Positions 50,035 to 58,630 of a DNA stretch of 64,000 nucleotides are shown piece after piece. The stretch spans positions 124,001 to 188,000 of the forward strand of contig NZ_VAHN01000004.1 in assembly GCF_005796205.1 (NCBI RefSeq). The letters run 5' to 3'. The position numbers and the translations under genes were made by a program. The notes beneath the pieces are model-generated. The model saw only the letters and a list, made by a program, of their open reading frames with translations. It was not told where the DNA came from and ran no database searches. Within the stretch, counting starts at the first letter, position 1; every line of letters starts with the position of its first letter. The DNA is from Pseudarthrobacter sp. NamE2 (lineage in GTDB: Bacteria > Actinomycetota > Actinomycetes > Actinomycetales > Micrococcaceae).

Positions 50035-52185
50035 TCAACGTACCCCGGACGGGTTCAGTTTCAGGCGCCGGAGCAGCTGGGCGTTTAGTGCCACCACAAC
50101 CGTGGACGCGGACATCAGCACCGCCCCCGCAGCCGGCGAAAGGACAACCCCGGCGAAGGCCAGGACGCCTGCGGCCAGCGGCACGGACAGGACGTTGTAA
50201 CCGGTGGCCCACACCAGGTTCTGCCACATCTTGCGGTAGCTGGCCCGGGACAGGTCCACCATCGACAGGACCGCCCGCGGATCGTTGCCCGCCAGCACCA
50301 CACCGGCGGACTCCATGGCTACATCGGTCCCGGCGCCGATCGCGATGCCCACCTCGGCGCGGGCCAGGGCCGGGGAATCATTGACCCCGTCGCCCACCAT
50401 GGCCACCTTCAGCCCGCGGGCCTGCAGTTCGGCCACCTTCTTGTCCTTGTCCGCGGGCAGGACCTCGGCGAACACCTCGCCAATCCGAAGGTCCGCCGCC
50501 ACAGCCTGAGCCACCTGGCGTGCGTCTCCGGTGACCATGGCCACCTTGATGCCGCGGTTCTGCAGCGCCGCAACGGCCTGTCGCGACTCCTGCCGCACCG
50601 CATCTTCGAGGCTGACCGCGCCCAGGACGCGGCCGCCGTCGAGCACGTGCAGGACTGCCGCACCGCGGTCCATCCAGCCCCGCGTCACCTCCGCCACGGA
50701 GGGAGGTTCGACGGCGCCGAGCTCGCGCAGGAGCGCGGGCCCGCCCACGTGCAGCGTGCGTCCGTCCATGCTGGCCCGGACGCCACGCCCGGTCAGTGAC
50801 GTGAAGGAACCGGCGGCAGGCAGCTTCAGGTTCCGGTCCCGGGCGGCGCGGACAATGGCCCGTGCCACAGGGTGCTCGCTGTCGGACTCGACGGCGGCGG
50901 CCAGGGCCAGCAGCCCGTCCGCGTCCACGCCTTCCGCTGCTGCGATGTCCGTCAGCTGCGGTTCACCGGTAGTGAGCGTGCCGGTCTTGTCGAACAGGAC
51001 AACGTCCACGGTCCGCATCCGTTCCAAGGCCATCCGGTTCTTGATCAGCACTCCGGCACGGGCAGCCTGCTCGGTGGAAATGGCAATGACCAGCGGGATC
51101 GCCAGGCCCAGGGCGTGCGGGCAGGCGATCACCAGGACCGTGACCGTGCGGGTGACGGCTTCCGGAACACTGCCCAGCAGGGTCCAGGCGATGAACGTCA
51201 GCACGCCGGCAATGGCGGCGAAGTAGAACAGGAATGCGGCGGCCCGGTCTGCAAGGGCCTGGGCGTGTGAGGACGAGGCCTGTGCTTCTGCCACCAGCCG
51301 CTGGATGCCGGCCAGGGCGGTGTCGTCGCCCACGGCGGTCACCCGGACACGGACGCTGCTGTCCGTGGCTACGGTTCCTGCCACCACGGCGTCGCCCGGG
51401 CCCCGCAGGACCGTTTTGGACTCGCCGGTGATCATGGATTCGTCGAACTCGGCCTGCCCGTCCGTCACTGTCCCGTCGGCGGGCATCCGGGCGCCGGGGC
51501 GGACCAGGACAAGGTCGTCGGGCCGGAGTTCGGAAACCGGAACGGTCTCGGTGCCGCCGGCGGTCACGCGTTCGGCCTCATCCGGCAGCAGCGCCGCGAG
51601 GGCGTCCAGGGCACCCTGCGCTGATCCCAGGGCCCGCATCTCGATCCAGTGGCCCAGCAGCATGATGGCCACCAGCAGGGCCAGCTCCCACCAGAAGTCC
51701 AGGTCGAAGCCGCCGATGCCGAGGCTGGTGATCCACGATGCCCCGAATGCCACGGTGATGGCCATGGCGATCAGCAACATCATGCCCGGCCGGCGGTCCT
51801 TCAGTTCCTGCAGCCCGCCTTCGAGGAACGGCTGCCCGCCGTACAGGAAGATGACGGTTCCCAGGACGGGCGGGATCCAGACGGAACCGGGGAACACCGG
51901 GGCCATGTAGCCCAGGATGTGGCCCACCATGGGGCTGAAGTACACCACGGGAACGGACAGTGCCAGCGTGAGCCAGAACCGGTTCTTGAACATTGCTGTG
52001 CTGTGCCCGGCATGCTGGCCGGAGGTGTGGACGGTGTGGTCGTCACCGGTGTGATGCGCATGCCGGGCGTGGGGCTGCGAAGGTTCCGTCGGGGTCGGGG
52101 GAGCAGGGCGGTGGGTGAGGGTCCCGCCCGCCGCACTGCCGTCGTCGTGATGATGTGCGTGGTTGTGGTGCGTATGGTCCTGCAT
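50035..52185 (-). CDS. copB: Copper-translocating P-type ATPase, CopB type (CPH)
   Basis: 716 residues from the ATG at 52185, preceded by AAGGAGGAAACG. The N-terminus is a His-rich metal-binding tail rather than CxxC domains. Core motifs: VLVIACPHALGLAIP with CPH instead of CPC, MITGESKTV, the phosphorylation site VLFDKTGTLT and MVGDGVNDSPALA. The CPH type is known from CopB-like exporters (Cu, possibly Ag). First gene of a leftward cassette with DUF6153 and DUF305 proteins, likely served by a CsoR-like promoter at 52521-52549. Confidence 0.93.
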   Translation of the reverse strand: MQDHTHHNHAHHHDDGSAAGGTLTHRPAPPTPTEPSQPHARHAHHTGDDHTVHTSGQHAGHSTAMFKNRFWLTLALSVPVVYFSPMVGHILGYMAPVFPGSVWIPPVLGTVIFLYGGQPFLEGGLQELKDRRPGMMLLIAMAITVAFGASWITSLGIGGFDLDFWWELALLVAIMLLGHWIEMRALGSAQGALDALAALLPDEAERVTAGGTETVPVSELRPDDLVLVRPGARMPADGTVTDGQAEFDESMITGESKTVLRGPGDAVVAGTVATDSSVRVRVTAVGDDTALAGIQRLVAEAQASSSHAQALADRAAAFLFYFAAIAGVLTFIAWTLLGSVPEAVTRTVTVLVIACPHALGLAIPLVIAISTEQAARAGVLIKNRMALERMRTVDVVLFDKTGTLTTGEPQLTDIAAAEGVDADGLLALAAAVESDSEHPVARAIVRAARDRNLKLPAAGSFTSLTGRGVRASMDGRTLHVGGPALLRELGAVEPPSVAEVTRGWMDRGAAVLHVLDGGRVLGAVSLEDAVRQESRQAVAALQNRGIKVAMVTGDARQVAQAVAADLRIGEVFAEVLPADKDKKVAELQARGLKVAMVGDGVNDSPALARAEVGIAIGAGTDVAMESAGVVLAGNDPRAVLSMVDLSRASYRKMWQNLVWATGYNVLSVPLAAGVLAFAGVVLSPAAGAVLMSASTVVVALNAQLLRRLKLNPSGVR

Positions 52186-52224
52186 CGTTTCCTCCTTGGA
52201 GGACTGGTTGCCGGCGCTTGCAAG

Positions 52225-52352
52225 GTGAGAGAGCGTCGCCGGGATTGGTGCCAAAAGTGAGAGAGCGTCGCCGAAATTGGTGCCAGAAGTGAGAGAGCAT
52301 CGCCGGGGAGGCTGTAAGAGGTGGGGGAGCGTCTACCTGGAGTGCCGTGTAC
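52225..52352. repeat. Four degenerating 32-base tandem repeats
   Basis: Exact 32-base period: copies at 52225, 52257, 52289 and 52321. The first two begin GTGAGAGAGCGTCGCCG and differ at only three bases; the third and fourth drift progressively. They lie in the 508-base gene-free stretch (52186-52693) between copB and the PAS-ANTAR gene, which otherwise contains the copper promoter. No spacers separate copies, so this is not a CRISPR. The core resembles the palindrome at 48659. Confidence 0.85.
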
Positions 52353-52520
52353 GGCAGCAGCCGGAAGGGGTAGCCAGGGGGAGCGCCCTGCAGTGTTCGG
52401 AATTCATGTCAGCTCCATTCCTTGACGAAGGATTATTCCTGGTAAGTGGCGCTGGGGTTGAACGGCTGTGAAGGCGGAACGAGTGCCGCCGGGACATACC
52501 ACTTCACTGACAACACCTCG

Positions 52521-52549
52521 AGTATACCCCTAGGGGGTATATCGGTAAA
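52521..52549 (-). promoter_or_regulatory. Leftward promoter with CsoR-like operator
   Basis: Read leftward: -35 TTTACC (plus-strand 52544-52549), 17-base spacer, -10 TATACT (52521-52526). The spacer and edges hold the palindrome TATACCCCTAGGGGGTATA (52523-52541), which has the TACCC...GGGTA form of copper-sensing CsoR operators. Repressor binding would occlude the polymerase. The transcript would carry the tandem repeats in a leader of about 330 bases before copB. The regulator gene itself is not in the window. Confidence 0.75.
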
Positions 52550-52693
52550 GAGCCTGTTCCGGTGGCCCCTTGTGTTGGAAGAGGGGCATCATGCCCTACC
52601 CGGGGTGTCGCTCCTCTGGTCATACTTGTAGTAGCAACCGCGGAGTCATCGTGCTTCCGCGGTGCGTTGGATGTGCTACAAGGAGGTGGCCCT

Positions 52694-53368
52694 GTGACGA
52701 CTGAGCTGAGCAGCCCGTATACCTACTCGAGCGCCCTGGGCGACAACGAATGCGTTGCCGGAACGTATTACGCGGAGGTGGAAGGATGGAAGCTCCACTG
52801 GTCGGACGGCATGTACCAGCTGCATGGATACCGCCGGGGTGATGTGGTTCCCACCCTGGACCTGCTGTATGCCCATAAACATCCCGACGACAGGCCCCGG
52901 TGCCAGGCAATCGTGGCGCAGGTGGTGCAGACCGGAGGCCACTTCGCCATGTACCACCGGATCATTGATGCCAAGGGCCGGACGCGGCGGGTCCTGACCT
53001 CGGGGGAAGCCATCACGGATGAGTCCGGCAAGGTCATCCGCCTGGAGGGTGTGATGGTGGACCTCACTTCCACCCTGCAGCGTGAAACGGAGCAAACCGC
53101 CCGCGACGCCGTAGCCGGCGCCACCTCCACCCGCAGCGTGGTGGACCAGGCGCGCGGCATCCTGATGGGTCAACTCAAGATGGGCGCCGATGATGCCTTC
53201 AAGATGCTGGTCAATACCAGCAGCCATCGCAACGTGAAACTGGTGGTGGTGGCCGCGGAACTGGTGCAGCTGGCCAACTCCGCGGAAACCCGGAACTACC
53301 TGGACACCGCTGTCAGGGCCATTGCCTCCGAAAGCCGGCCGCCGGCTGCACGGCGCCGGGCGGGTTGA
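52694..53368 (+). CDS. PAS-ANTAR antitermination regulator
   Basis: 224 residues starting at GTG with AGGAGG seven bases upstream. A PAS_3-type sensor domain spans about residues 25-130 ([35 protein letters not shown]). A C-terminal ANTAR RNA-binding domain includes [28 protein letters not shown] and ends near residue 200. ANTAR proteins bind paired RNA hairpins to prevent termination; the signal sensed here is unknown. Target hairpins were not identified. It lies between copper genes and nhaA. Confidence 0.9.
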   Translation: MTTELSSPYTYSSALGDNECVAGTYYAEVEGWKLHWSDGMYQLHGYRRGDVVPTLDLLYAHKHPDDRPRCQAIVAQVVQTGGHFAMYHRIIDAKGRTRRVLTSGEAITDESGKVIRLEGVMVDLTSTLQRETEQTARDAVAGATSTRSVVDQARGILMGQLKMGADDAFKMLVNTSSHRNVKLVVVAAELVQLANSAETRNYLDTAVRAIASESRPPAARRRAG

Positions 53369-53406
53369 GTGCCTCCCAAAGGCGGCAGCCACATCCCGGA
53401 CGGCGC

Positions 53407-53504
53407 TTGCAGTGCCAGGGTCCTCGCGCCTTAGTATGGAACGAGGTGCGCCGGGAAGTCTGGTCGGCATTGTTTTGTCGACTCCGGATTTGAGGACGCA
53501 CTTT
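53407..53504 (+). promoter_or_regulatory. Promoter and candidate structured leader of nhaA
   Basis: A TTGCAG (53407-53412) and TAGTAT (53432-53437) give a possible promoter with a long 19-base spacer. The expected RNA then folds compactly: GTGCG (53446-53450) with CGCAC (53497-53501), CCGG (53451-53454) with CCGG (53484-53487), and GTCG (53463-53466) with CGAC (53479-53482). The outer stem closes three bases before the ATG and borders GAGGA at 53492-53496, so folding could control translation. An ion-sensing leader is possible. Confidence 0.5.
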
Positions 53505-54842
53505 ATGAACTCCACGCCGCCATCTTCCCGGCCATCAACCGTTTTCGGGCGGGGCTCCTACGCCGAAGCGCTGCGGATCGGGGAAATCCTCCGCAAGGAA
53601 ACCGTGGGCGGTGCCCTGCTGGTGTCTGCCGCAATCATCGCCCTGGTCTGGGCCAACTCACCGGCAGCTGACAGCTACTTCGCGCTGCGCGACTTCAAGG
53701 TGGGCTACGAACCCTGGCACCTGGAACTGAGCCTGGGCGCTTGGGCGGCGGATGGACTGCTGGCCATCTTCTTTTTCCTGGTGGGCCTGGAACTCAAACG
53801 CGAATTTGTGGCCGGAGACCTGCGGGACATCAGGAAGTCCATCGTCCCCGTGGCTGCCGCCGCAGGTGGCGTGGTTGTCCCGGCGGTGATTTACGTGGTC
53901 GTCAATCTCACCAGCCCGGAGACGCTGCGCGGCTGGGCGATTCCCACCGCAACAGACATCGCGTTCGCGGTGGCCGTCCTGGCCATCATCGGTTCACACC
54001 TGCCCAGCGCCCTGCGCATTTTCCTCCTGACCCTGGCCGTGGTGGATGACCTCATTGCCATCAGCATCATCGCGTTCTTCTACACCAGCGACCTGCACGT
54101 CGAGCCGTTGCTGCTTGCCCTGGTTCCGCTGGCTGTCTATGCGTTCCTGGCGCACAAATACCGCCACTTCTTCGGCCTGCACGCGGCCAGCGCCTGGCTG
54201 ATCCTGCTGCCGCTGGGAGTTGTCACCTGGGCCCTGGTCCATGCATCCGGCATCCACGCCACCGTGGCCGGTGTCCTGCTCGGTTTCGCCATTCCCGTAT
54301 TCCGCTCCCAGGCCGGCGGCGGTCCGCAGGCCGGCCCGGGCCTGGCGGAAATCTTCGAGCACCGCTTCCGGCCCATTTCCGCCGGCATTGCGGTTCCCAT
54401 CTTCGCCTTCTTCTCGGCGGGCGTGGCCGTGGGCGGCTGGGAGGGACTGGTTTCAGCCCTGGCGGATCCGGTGGCCCTGGGCATCATCGCGGGCCTGGTG
54501 CTCGGCAAGCCGATCGGCATCCTGGGCACCACCTGGGTCCTGACGAAGGCCACGCGGGCAACCCTGGACAGCTCCTTCAAGTGGATCGACATCTTTGGTG
54601 TGGCGCTGCTGGCCGGCATCGGCTTCACTGTGTCCTTGCTGGTGGCCGAACTCAGCTTCGGCCATGGCAGCCTGCACGACGACCACGCCAAGGTGGGCAT
54701 CCTCGCCGCGTCCCTGCTTGCGGCGCTGCTGGCCACGGCGGTGCTCAAGACCAGGAACCGCCAGTACCGGCAGGAGGAGGAACGGGAGAAGGTGGACGCG
54801 GACCAGGACGGCATCCCGGACGTCTACCAGGACCGGGCGTAG
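53505..54842 (+). CDS. nhaA: Na+/H+ antiporter NhaA
   Basis: 445 residues starting at ATG 53505 with GAGGA eight bases upstream. About twelve helices. Family signatures: [28 protein letters not shown] and [15 protein letters not shown] with the paired Asp of the ion site. The C-terminal tail is charged ([15 protein letters not shown]). It exports Na+ (or Li+) in exchange for protons at high salt or pH. Preceded by an unusually structured leader; terminated by a strong hairpin. Confidence 0.95.
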   Translation: MNSTPPSSRPSTVFGRGSYAEALRIGEILRKETVGGALLVSAAIIALVWANSPAADSYFALRDFKVGYEPWHLELSLGAWAADGLLAIFFFLVGLELKREFVAGDLRDIRKSIVPVAAAAGGVVVPAVIYVVVNLTSPETLRGWAIPTATDIAFAVAVLAIIGSHLPSALRIFLLTLAVVDDLIAISIIAFFYTSDLHVEPLLLALVPLAVYAFLAHKYRHFFGLHAASAWLILLPLGVVTWALVHASGIHATVAGVLLGFAIPVFRSQAGGGPQAGPGLAEIFEHRFRPISAGIAVPIFAFFSAGVAVGGWEGLVSALADPVALGIIAGLVLGKPIGILGTTWVLTKATRATLDSSFKWIDIFGVALLAGIGFTVSLLVAELSFGHGSLHDDHAKVGILAASLLAALLATAVLKTRNRQYRQEEEREKVDADQDGIPDVYQDRA

Positions 54843-54912
54843 AAAATCTCCGACGCCGGCACAGTCTCACGCCGCCAGGGGGCGGGTGGGAAGTGCCGGC
54901 GTCGGGGATTTT
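54843..54912. terminator. Long hairpin between nhaA and GlsB gene
   Basis: 20-base arms beginning AAAATCTCCGACGCCGG with one mismatch, around a 30-base GC-rich loop; A/T ends in both directions suit the two convergent genes. Confidence 0.8.
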
Positions 54913-54919
54913 CCTGTGG

Positions 54920-55183
54920 CTAGCGGTGGACGGACCGGCGTCGGCCGACGACTGCCTCGGCGGTGCCCACCAGGAGCACCGAGGCGATGACGGCCACGAT
55001 GAAGCCCAGGACATTCAGCTCGAAAATATCGCCCGTGCCCAGCAGCGACGCCACCACTCCGCCGATCACCGAGCCGGCAAGGCCCAGCAGGAGGGTGGCG
55101 ACCAGGCCCAGGTTCTGCTTACCCGGTTTGATGAGGCGGGCCAGTGCCCCGATGATCAGGCCGGCAACGATGAATCCAATCAC
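54920..55183 (-). CDS. GlsB/YeaQ/YmgE family small membrane protein
   Basis: 87 residues with three hydrophobic helices and Gly-rich turns: IGFIVAGLIIGALARLIKPG and LLLGLAGSVIGGVVAS match the transglycosylase-associated (GlsB/YeaQ) family, linked to general stress. No catalytic residues are expected. It converges on nhaA across the hairpin at 54843. Function remains undefined in the family. Confidence 0.9.
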   Translation of the reverse strand: MIGFIVAGLIIGALARLIKPGKQNLGLVATLLLGLAGSVIGGVVASLLGTGDIFELNVLGFIVAVIASVLLVGTAEAVVGRRRSVHR

Positions 55184-55256
55184 GGTGTGCTCCTTACATG
55201 TGGGTTACTGCCGCAACAGCAGACTCAGCACGTACCGTACCCCCGCTGCCCCGGGT

Positions 55257-55490
55257 CTAAGCGGGTTCCAGCCGGCTGGCTGTTTCCGCAGGCTCGTCCA
55301 CGTGCCGGATTTCCAGGGCTTCGGGATCCAGCAGCTTGCGGGTGCCGGTCCTCGCGTCCAGGATCCAGAACAGTTCCAGGGCCGGAACCACGCCGGTCAC
55401 CCGGCCCCGGTGGAACAGCCTGCCCCTGTGCCAGGCCTCGATGTTGTCTCCGACGCGGAGTTGGGCCGTGCTTATTCCTTGTGCCTCCAT
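55257..55490 (-). CDS. Small basic beta-rich protein, unknown
   Basis: 77 residues, with an excellent CAGGAGG six bases before the ATG, which supports it as real. Sequence RVGDNIEAWHRGRLFHRGRVTGV and LFWILDARTGTRKLLD suggests a small beta barrel (SH3- or Tudor-like), but I recognise no family. No membrane segment. Lies between GlsB and trxB genes on the same strand, probably separately transcribed. Confidence 0.6.
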   Translation of the reverse strand: MEAQGISTAQLRVGDNIEAWHRGRLFHRGRVTGVVPALELFWILDARTGTRKLLDPEALEIRHVDEPAETASRLEPA

Positions 55491-55584
55491 GGGATGCCTC
55501 CTGCTGTTGTGTCCCCGTAGGCACAGCTTGCCGTGGCGAGGTTGCCGCAGTGTTTCAGCAGGGTGTTTTTTCTGTATCGGCAGG

Positions 55585-56562
55585 TCAGCTGTGCGTGGGT
55601 TCTTCGACTAACGCCGTGGCGATGCTGTCTGCGTCGGCCAGGGCGGCGAGGTAGCGCTCGGCGTCAAGGGCGGCAGCGCACCCGGTTCCGGCAGCCGTGA
55701 TGGCCTGGCGGTAGCGGTGGTCCACGGCGTCGCCGCAGGCGAAAACACCGGAGAGGTTGGTAACGGTGGTGGGGGAGTCCACCTTGATGTATCCGTCCTC
55801 GTCCAGGTCCACCTGCCCCGCAACGAGTTCCGTCCGCGGCACGTGTCCGATGGCCACGAAAATGCCGGTCGCCGGGTGGTGCCGGCTCTCGCCGGAACGG
55901 GTGTCGGTCAGGGTCGCGCCCGTCACCTTGCCGTCGCCGTGGATGGCGGTGACTGCGGAGTTCCAGGCGAAGCTGATCTTGGGGTTATCCTTGGCCCGCT
56001 GCGCCATGATCCGCGAGGCGCGCAGTTCCCCGCGGCGTACGACGACGGTCACGGACTTTCCGAAGCGTGTCAGGAAGGTTGCTTCCTCCATGGCGGAATC
56101 GCCGCCGCCTACCACGATGATGTCCTGTTCGCGGAAGAAGAAGCCGTCGCAGGTGGCGCACCAGGAGACGCCGTGCCCTGAAAACTTCTTCTCCTCGGGC
56201 AGGCCCAGTTCCTTGTAGGCGGAGCCGGTGGCCAGGATGACGGCCGGGGCCTGATGGGTCTCGCCGCCGCCGGTGACCACCTTTTTCAGGTGGCCTTTCA
56301 GGTCCACTGACGTGACGTCGTCGAACACCACCTTGGCGCCGAACTTCTCAGCCTGCTCCTGCAGCCCGTCCATCAGCTCCGGTCCCTGGATGCCGCCGGG
56401 GAAGCCGGGGAAGTTCTCCACCTCGGTGGTGTTCATCAACGCACCGCCCGCGGTGACCGAGCCGGCGAGCACCAGCGGTTCCAGCCCGGCCCGGGCGGCG
56501 TAGATGGCTGCGGTGTAGCCCGCGGGGCCGGATCCGATGATGATGAGCTGCTGGTCCGTCAT
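55585..56562 (-). CDS. trxB: Thioredoxin reductase
   Basis: 325-residue NADPH-dependent flavoprotein. FAD motif [17 protein letters not shown], redox-active [14 protein letters not shown] motif [12 protein letters not shown] and the C-terminal [21 protein letters not shown]. It starts 18 bases after arsC, as last gene of a leftward arsenic unit, so it may regenerate the reductant for arsenate reduction. The partner thioredoxin is not in the window. Confidence 0.96.
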   Translation of the reverse strand: MTDQQLIIIGSGPAGYTAAIYAARAGLEPLVLAGSVTAGGALMNTTEVENFPGFPGGIQGPELMDGLQEQAEKFGAKVVFDDVTSVDLKGHLKKVVTGGGETHQAPAVILATGSAYKELGLPEEKKFSGHGVSWCATCDGFFFREQDIIVVGGGDSAMEEATFLTRFGKSVTVVVRRGELRASRIMAQRAKDNPKISFAWNSAVTAIHGDGKVTGATLTDTRSGESRHHPATGIFVAIGHVPRTELVAGQVDLDEDGYIKVDSPTTVTNLSGVFACGDAVDHRYRQAITAAGTGCAAALDAERYLAALADADSIATALVEEPTHS

Positions 56563-56580
56563 GGCATCTCTCCTGGGAAG

Positions 56581-57015
56581 TTACTGGGCGTCCGGGTGCT
56601 GTGCGGGCACCAGTTCGGTGATCAGGGACTCGATCCGGGTCCTGATTTCGTCGCGGATGGGGCGGACTGACTCTACGCCCTTTCCGGCCGGATCTTCCAG
56701 CACCCAGTCCTCGTAGCGCTTGCCCGGGAAGTACGGGCACTCGTCACCGCAGCCCATGGTGATTACCACGTCGGACTCCTTGACGGCCTCGGTGGTGAGG
56801 ATCTTGGGGACCTCCGCGGACATGTCGATGCCCACCTCCGCCATCGCCTTGACGGCGGCCGGGTTGACCTTGTCCGCGGGCTGGGACCCTGCGGAACGGA
56901 CTTCCACAGCGCCTTTGGCCAGGGACGTCAGGAATGCGGCAGCCATCTGGGAGCGTCCGGCGTTGTGGACGCAGACAAAGAGGACGGAGGGCTTCCTGGC
57001 TGCTTCGGTGGTCAT
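56581..57015 (-). CDS. arsC: Arsenate reductase, LMW-phosphatase type
   Basis: 144 residues. Catalytic loop VCVHNAGRSQ with nucleophile Cys15; further cysteines 89 and 93 in MGCGDECPYFPGKRYEDW. This sequence type matches actinobacterial ArsC enzymes, which can use mycothiol and mycoredoxin rather than the three-Cys thioredoxin relay; the Cys spacing here (89, 93) differs from the S. aureus 82/89 pair. Adjacent trxB still suggests thioredoxin as an option. Middle gene of the leftward ars unit. Confidence 0.93.
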   Translation of the reverse strand: MTTEAARKPSVLFVCVHNAGRSQMAAAFLTSLAKGAVEVRSAGSQPADKVNPAAVKAMAEVGIDMSAEVPKILTTEAVKESDVVITMGCGDECPYFPGKRYEDWVLEDPAGKGVESVRPIRDEIRTRIESLITELVPAQHPDAQ

Positions 57016-57045
57016 GCGATTCTCCTGGCTTTTAGGTGTGTTGGT

Positions 57046-57720
57046 TTAGGCGGCGACCAGCCGCGGCGCGAGGTCGGCCACGCGGTGGGAAAGCAGTTCG
57101 TAGGCACTATCGAATGCGGCGGGCGTACCCACCCGGACGGGGTCCGGAATGGACCAGTGGACGGCCTGGAGGCCCGGGACCTCCTCGTGGGCGTTGTCGC
57201 AGACCGTCACCACAAAGTCGCCCTCGGCCTGCACCTGGTCCAGCCGTTGCGGTGCGACCTCCGGCAGGGGAAGGCCGCGGCGGGCCGCCACGGCCAGGGC
57301 ACCGCCGGCGATCCTGCCTGCGGGATGCGTCCCGGCGGATTCAGAAGGGACGGCGCTGGCCTGCCGCCAGAGTGCGGCGGCGAGCTGGGAGCGGGCGCTG
57401 TTGCGGGTGCAGACGAACAGGACGCGCCGGGCCCTGTGTTCCATCCCCGGCATCAGGTGGTCGAGGCGACCGCGGACCAGGTGGATGTAGCTGCGCCGCC
57501 GGTCCGCCTCGGAGCGCTGGCGGGCCACAAGTCCGGCTTCTTCCAGCGTGCGCAGGTGGTGGGAAAGCAGGTTGGATGGCATCCCCAGCTCCGCCTGCAG
57601 TTCCGACGGCGAGAGGTCGCCAAGCGCCAGCAGGTCAACGATGCGCAGGCGCGCGGCATCGGCCAGGGCAGCGTGCATGGCCACCCGCTGCCGGAAAGCG
57701 GCGTTTTGTTCAACTTTCAT
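57046..57720 (-). CDS. ArsR-type regulator fused to LMW-phosphatase/ArsC-like domain
   Basis: 224 residues. Residues 1-90 form an ArsR winged helix (LADAARLRIVDLLALGDLSPSEL, recognition helix SNLLSHHLRTLEEAGL) without the usual metal-binding cysteines. Residues 95-224 form an ArsC/LMW-phosphatase domain with VCTRNSARSQ, so a catalytic-type Cys is present there. The sensor could therefore be the phosphatase half, or the fusion both regulates and reduces arsenate. First gene of the leftward arsenic unit, with a palindrome in the gap to the divergent aquaporin gene. Confidence 0.9.
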   Translation of the reverse strand: MKVEQNAAFRQRVAMHAALADAARLRIVDLLALGDLSPSELQAELGMPSNLLSHHLRTLEEAGLVARQRSEADRRRSYIHLVRGRLDHLMPGMEHRARRVLFVCTRNSARSQLAAALWRQASAVPSESAGTHPAGRIAGGALAVAARRGLPLPEVAPQRLDQVQAEGDFVVTVCDNAHEEVPGLQAVHWSIPDPVRVGTPAAFDSAYELLSHRVADLAPRLVAA

Positions 57721-57724
57721 TGCC

Positions 57725-57734
57725 TCAAGTTTGA
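57725..57734. promoter_or_regulatory. Candidate ArsR-type operator
   Basis: TCAAGTTTGA is a perfect 10-base palindrome, with a second TCAA at 57754 in the same 46-base gap between the divergent fusion and aquaporin genes. It resembles the TCAA...TTGA layout of ArsR sites. Confidence 0.5.
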
Positions 57735-57766
57735 CTGAGATAACTGATGTGGGTCAAGGTGGTTCC

Positions 57767-58507
57767 ATGACACAGCCCCAACCCGCCCTGTGGCGCCGCG
57801 CCCTGGCCGAGCTGCTTGGCACCGGCCTCCTGGTCGCCGTCGTGGTGGGTTCCGGAATCATGGCCCAGCAGCTGTCTCCGGCAGATGTGGGGATGCAACT
57901 GCTCCAGAACAGCACCGCCACCGTGCTGGGGCTCGCTGTCCTGATCCTGATGCTGGGCCCCGTCAGCGGCGCGCACTTCAATCCCGTGGTTTCGCTCGCG
58001 GACTGGGTGCTTGGACGCCGCAGGGGAGCGGGCCTCACGCTTCCGGAAGTGGTCACCTACGCGGCCGCCCAGGTGGCCGGAGCCATCGGGGGCAGCGTCC
58101 TGGCCAACGCGATGTTCGACGTCGGGACCTCCTTCTCCGCCAAGGACCGCCTCAGTGGCGGGCATCTTCTGGGCGAGGTGGTGGCCACCGCGGGACTTGT
58201 CCTGCTCATTTTCGCCCTGGCCAACACCTCCCGCGGTGCGCTCGCCGCGCCCGCTGTGGGCGCCTACATCGGTGCCGCCTACTGGTTCACGTCCTCCACG
58301 TCCTTTGCCAACCCGGCAGTGACGGTGGGCCGTATCTTCAGCGACACCTTCGCCGGGATCGCGCCCGGATCTGTTCCCGCATTCATCCTGGCGCAGCTGG
58401 CAGGGGCCGCCGTCGGGCTTGGCCTGCTGCTGGCCCTTTATCCCGCCGCCGCTAAGGCGGCAGACAACGTGGTGATCCCCCACCGCGCGGAACCGGCCGA
58501 TGCGTAA
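57767..58507 (+). CDS. MIP/aquaporin family channel of the arsenic cluster
   Basis: 246 residues, six helices, with the two pore loops HFNPVVS and FANPAVTVGR (NPV and NPA); Arg follows the second loop. Start ATG has AAGGTGG four bases upstream. In several bacteria an aquaglyceroporin in an ars operon lets arsenite flow out once arsenate has been reduced. No ArsB or Acr3 efflux gene is in the window, so this channel may take that role. Divergent from the ArsR fusion. Confidence 0.88.
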   Translation: MTQPQPALWRRALAELLGTGLLVAVVVGSGIMAQQLSPADVGMQLLQNSTATVLGLAVLILMLGPVSGAHFNPVVSLADWVLGRRRGAGLTLPEVVTYAAAQVAGAIGGSVLANAMFDVGTSFSAKDRLSGGHLLGEVVATAGLVLLIFALANTSRGALAAPAVGAYIGAAYWFTSSTSFANPAVTVGRIFSDTFAGIAPGSVPAFILAQLAGAAVGLGLLLALYPAAAKAADNVVIPHRAEPADA

Positions 58508-58540
58508 CCCCCACGCAACCGGTTCCATCCCCGAAAACCG

Positions 58541-58580
58541 TTATGCCGCCACATCGGCGATTGTTGATGTAGCGGCATAA
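58541..58580. promoter_or_regulatory. Palindrome upstream of chrA
   Basis: 15-base arms TTATGCCGCCACATC and GATGTAGCGGCATAA around a 10-base spacer, matching at 14 of 15 positions. The right arm runs into an in-frame ATG at 58580. It could be a repressor operator for chrA, or a hairpin ending aquaporin transcription; a T-run is lacking. Confidence 0.55.
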
Positions 58581-58630
58581 TGGTCTCCCGTGACCCCTCT
58601 GATGCCCGCCGGACCACTGGAAGCGGCCCT

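Noticed and set aside
52225..52352. CRISPR array
   Set aside because: The 32-base units are directly adjacent with no spacers, there are no cas genes, and copies decay steadily.
53444..53504. Cobalamin riboswitch before nhaA
   Set aside because: GGGAAG is reminiscent, but the leader is about 60 bases, far too short, and the B12-box is absent.
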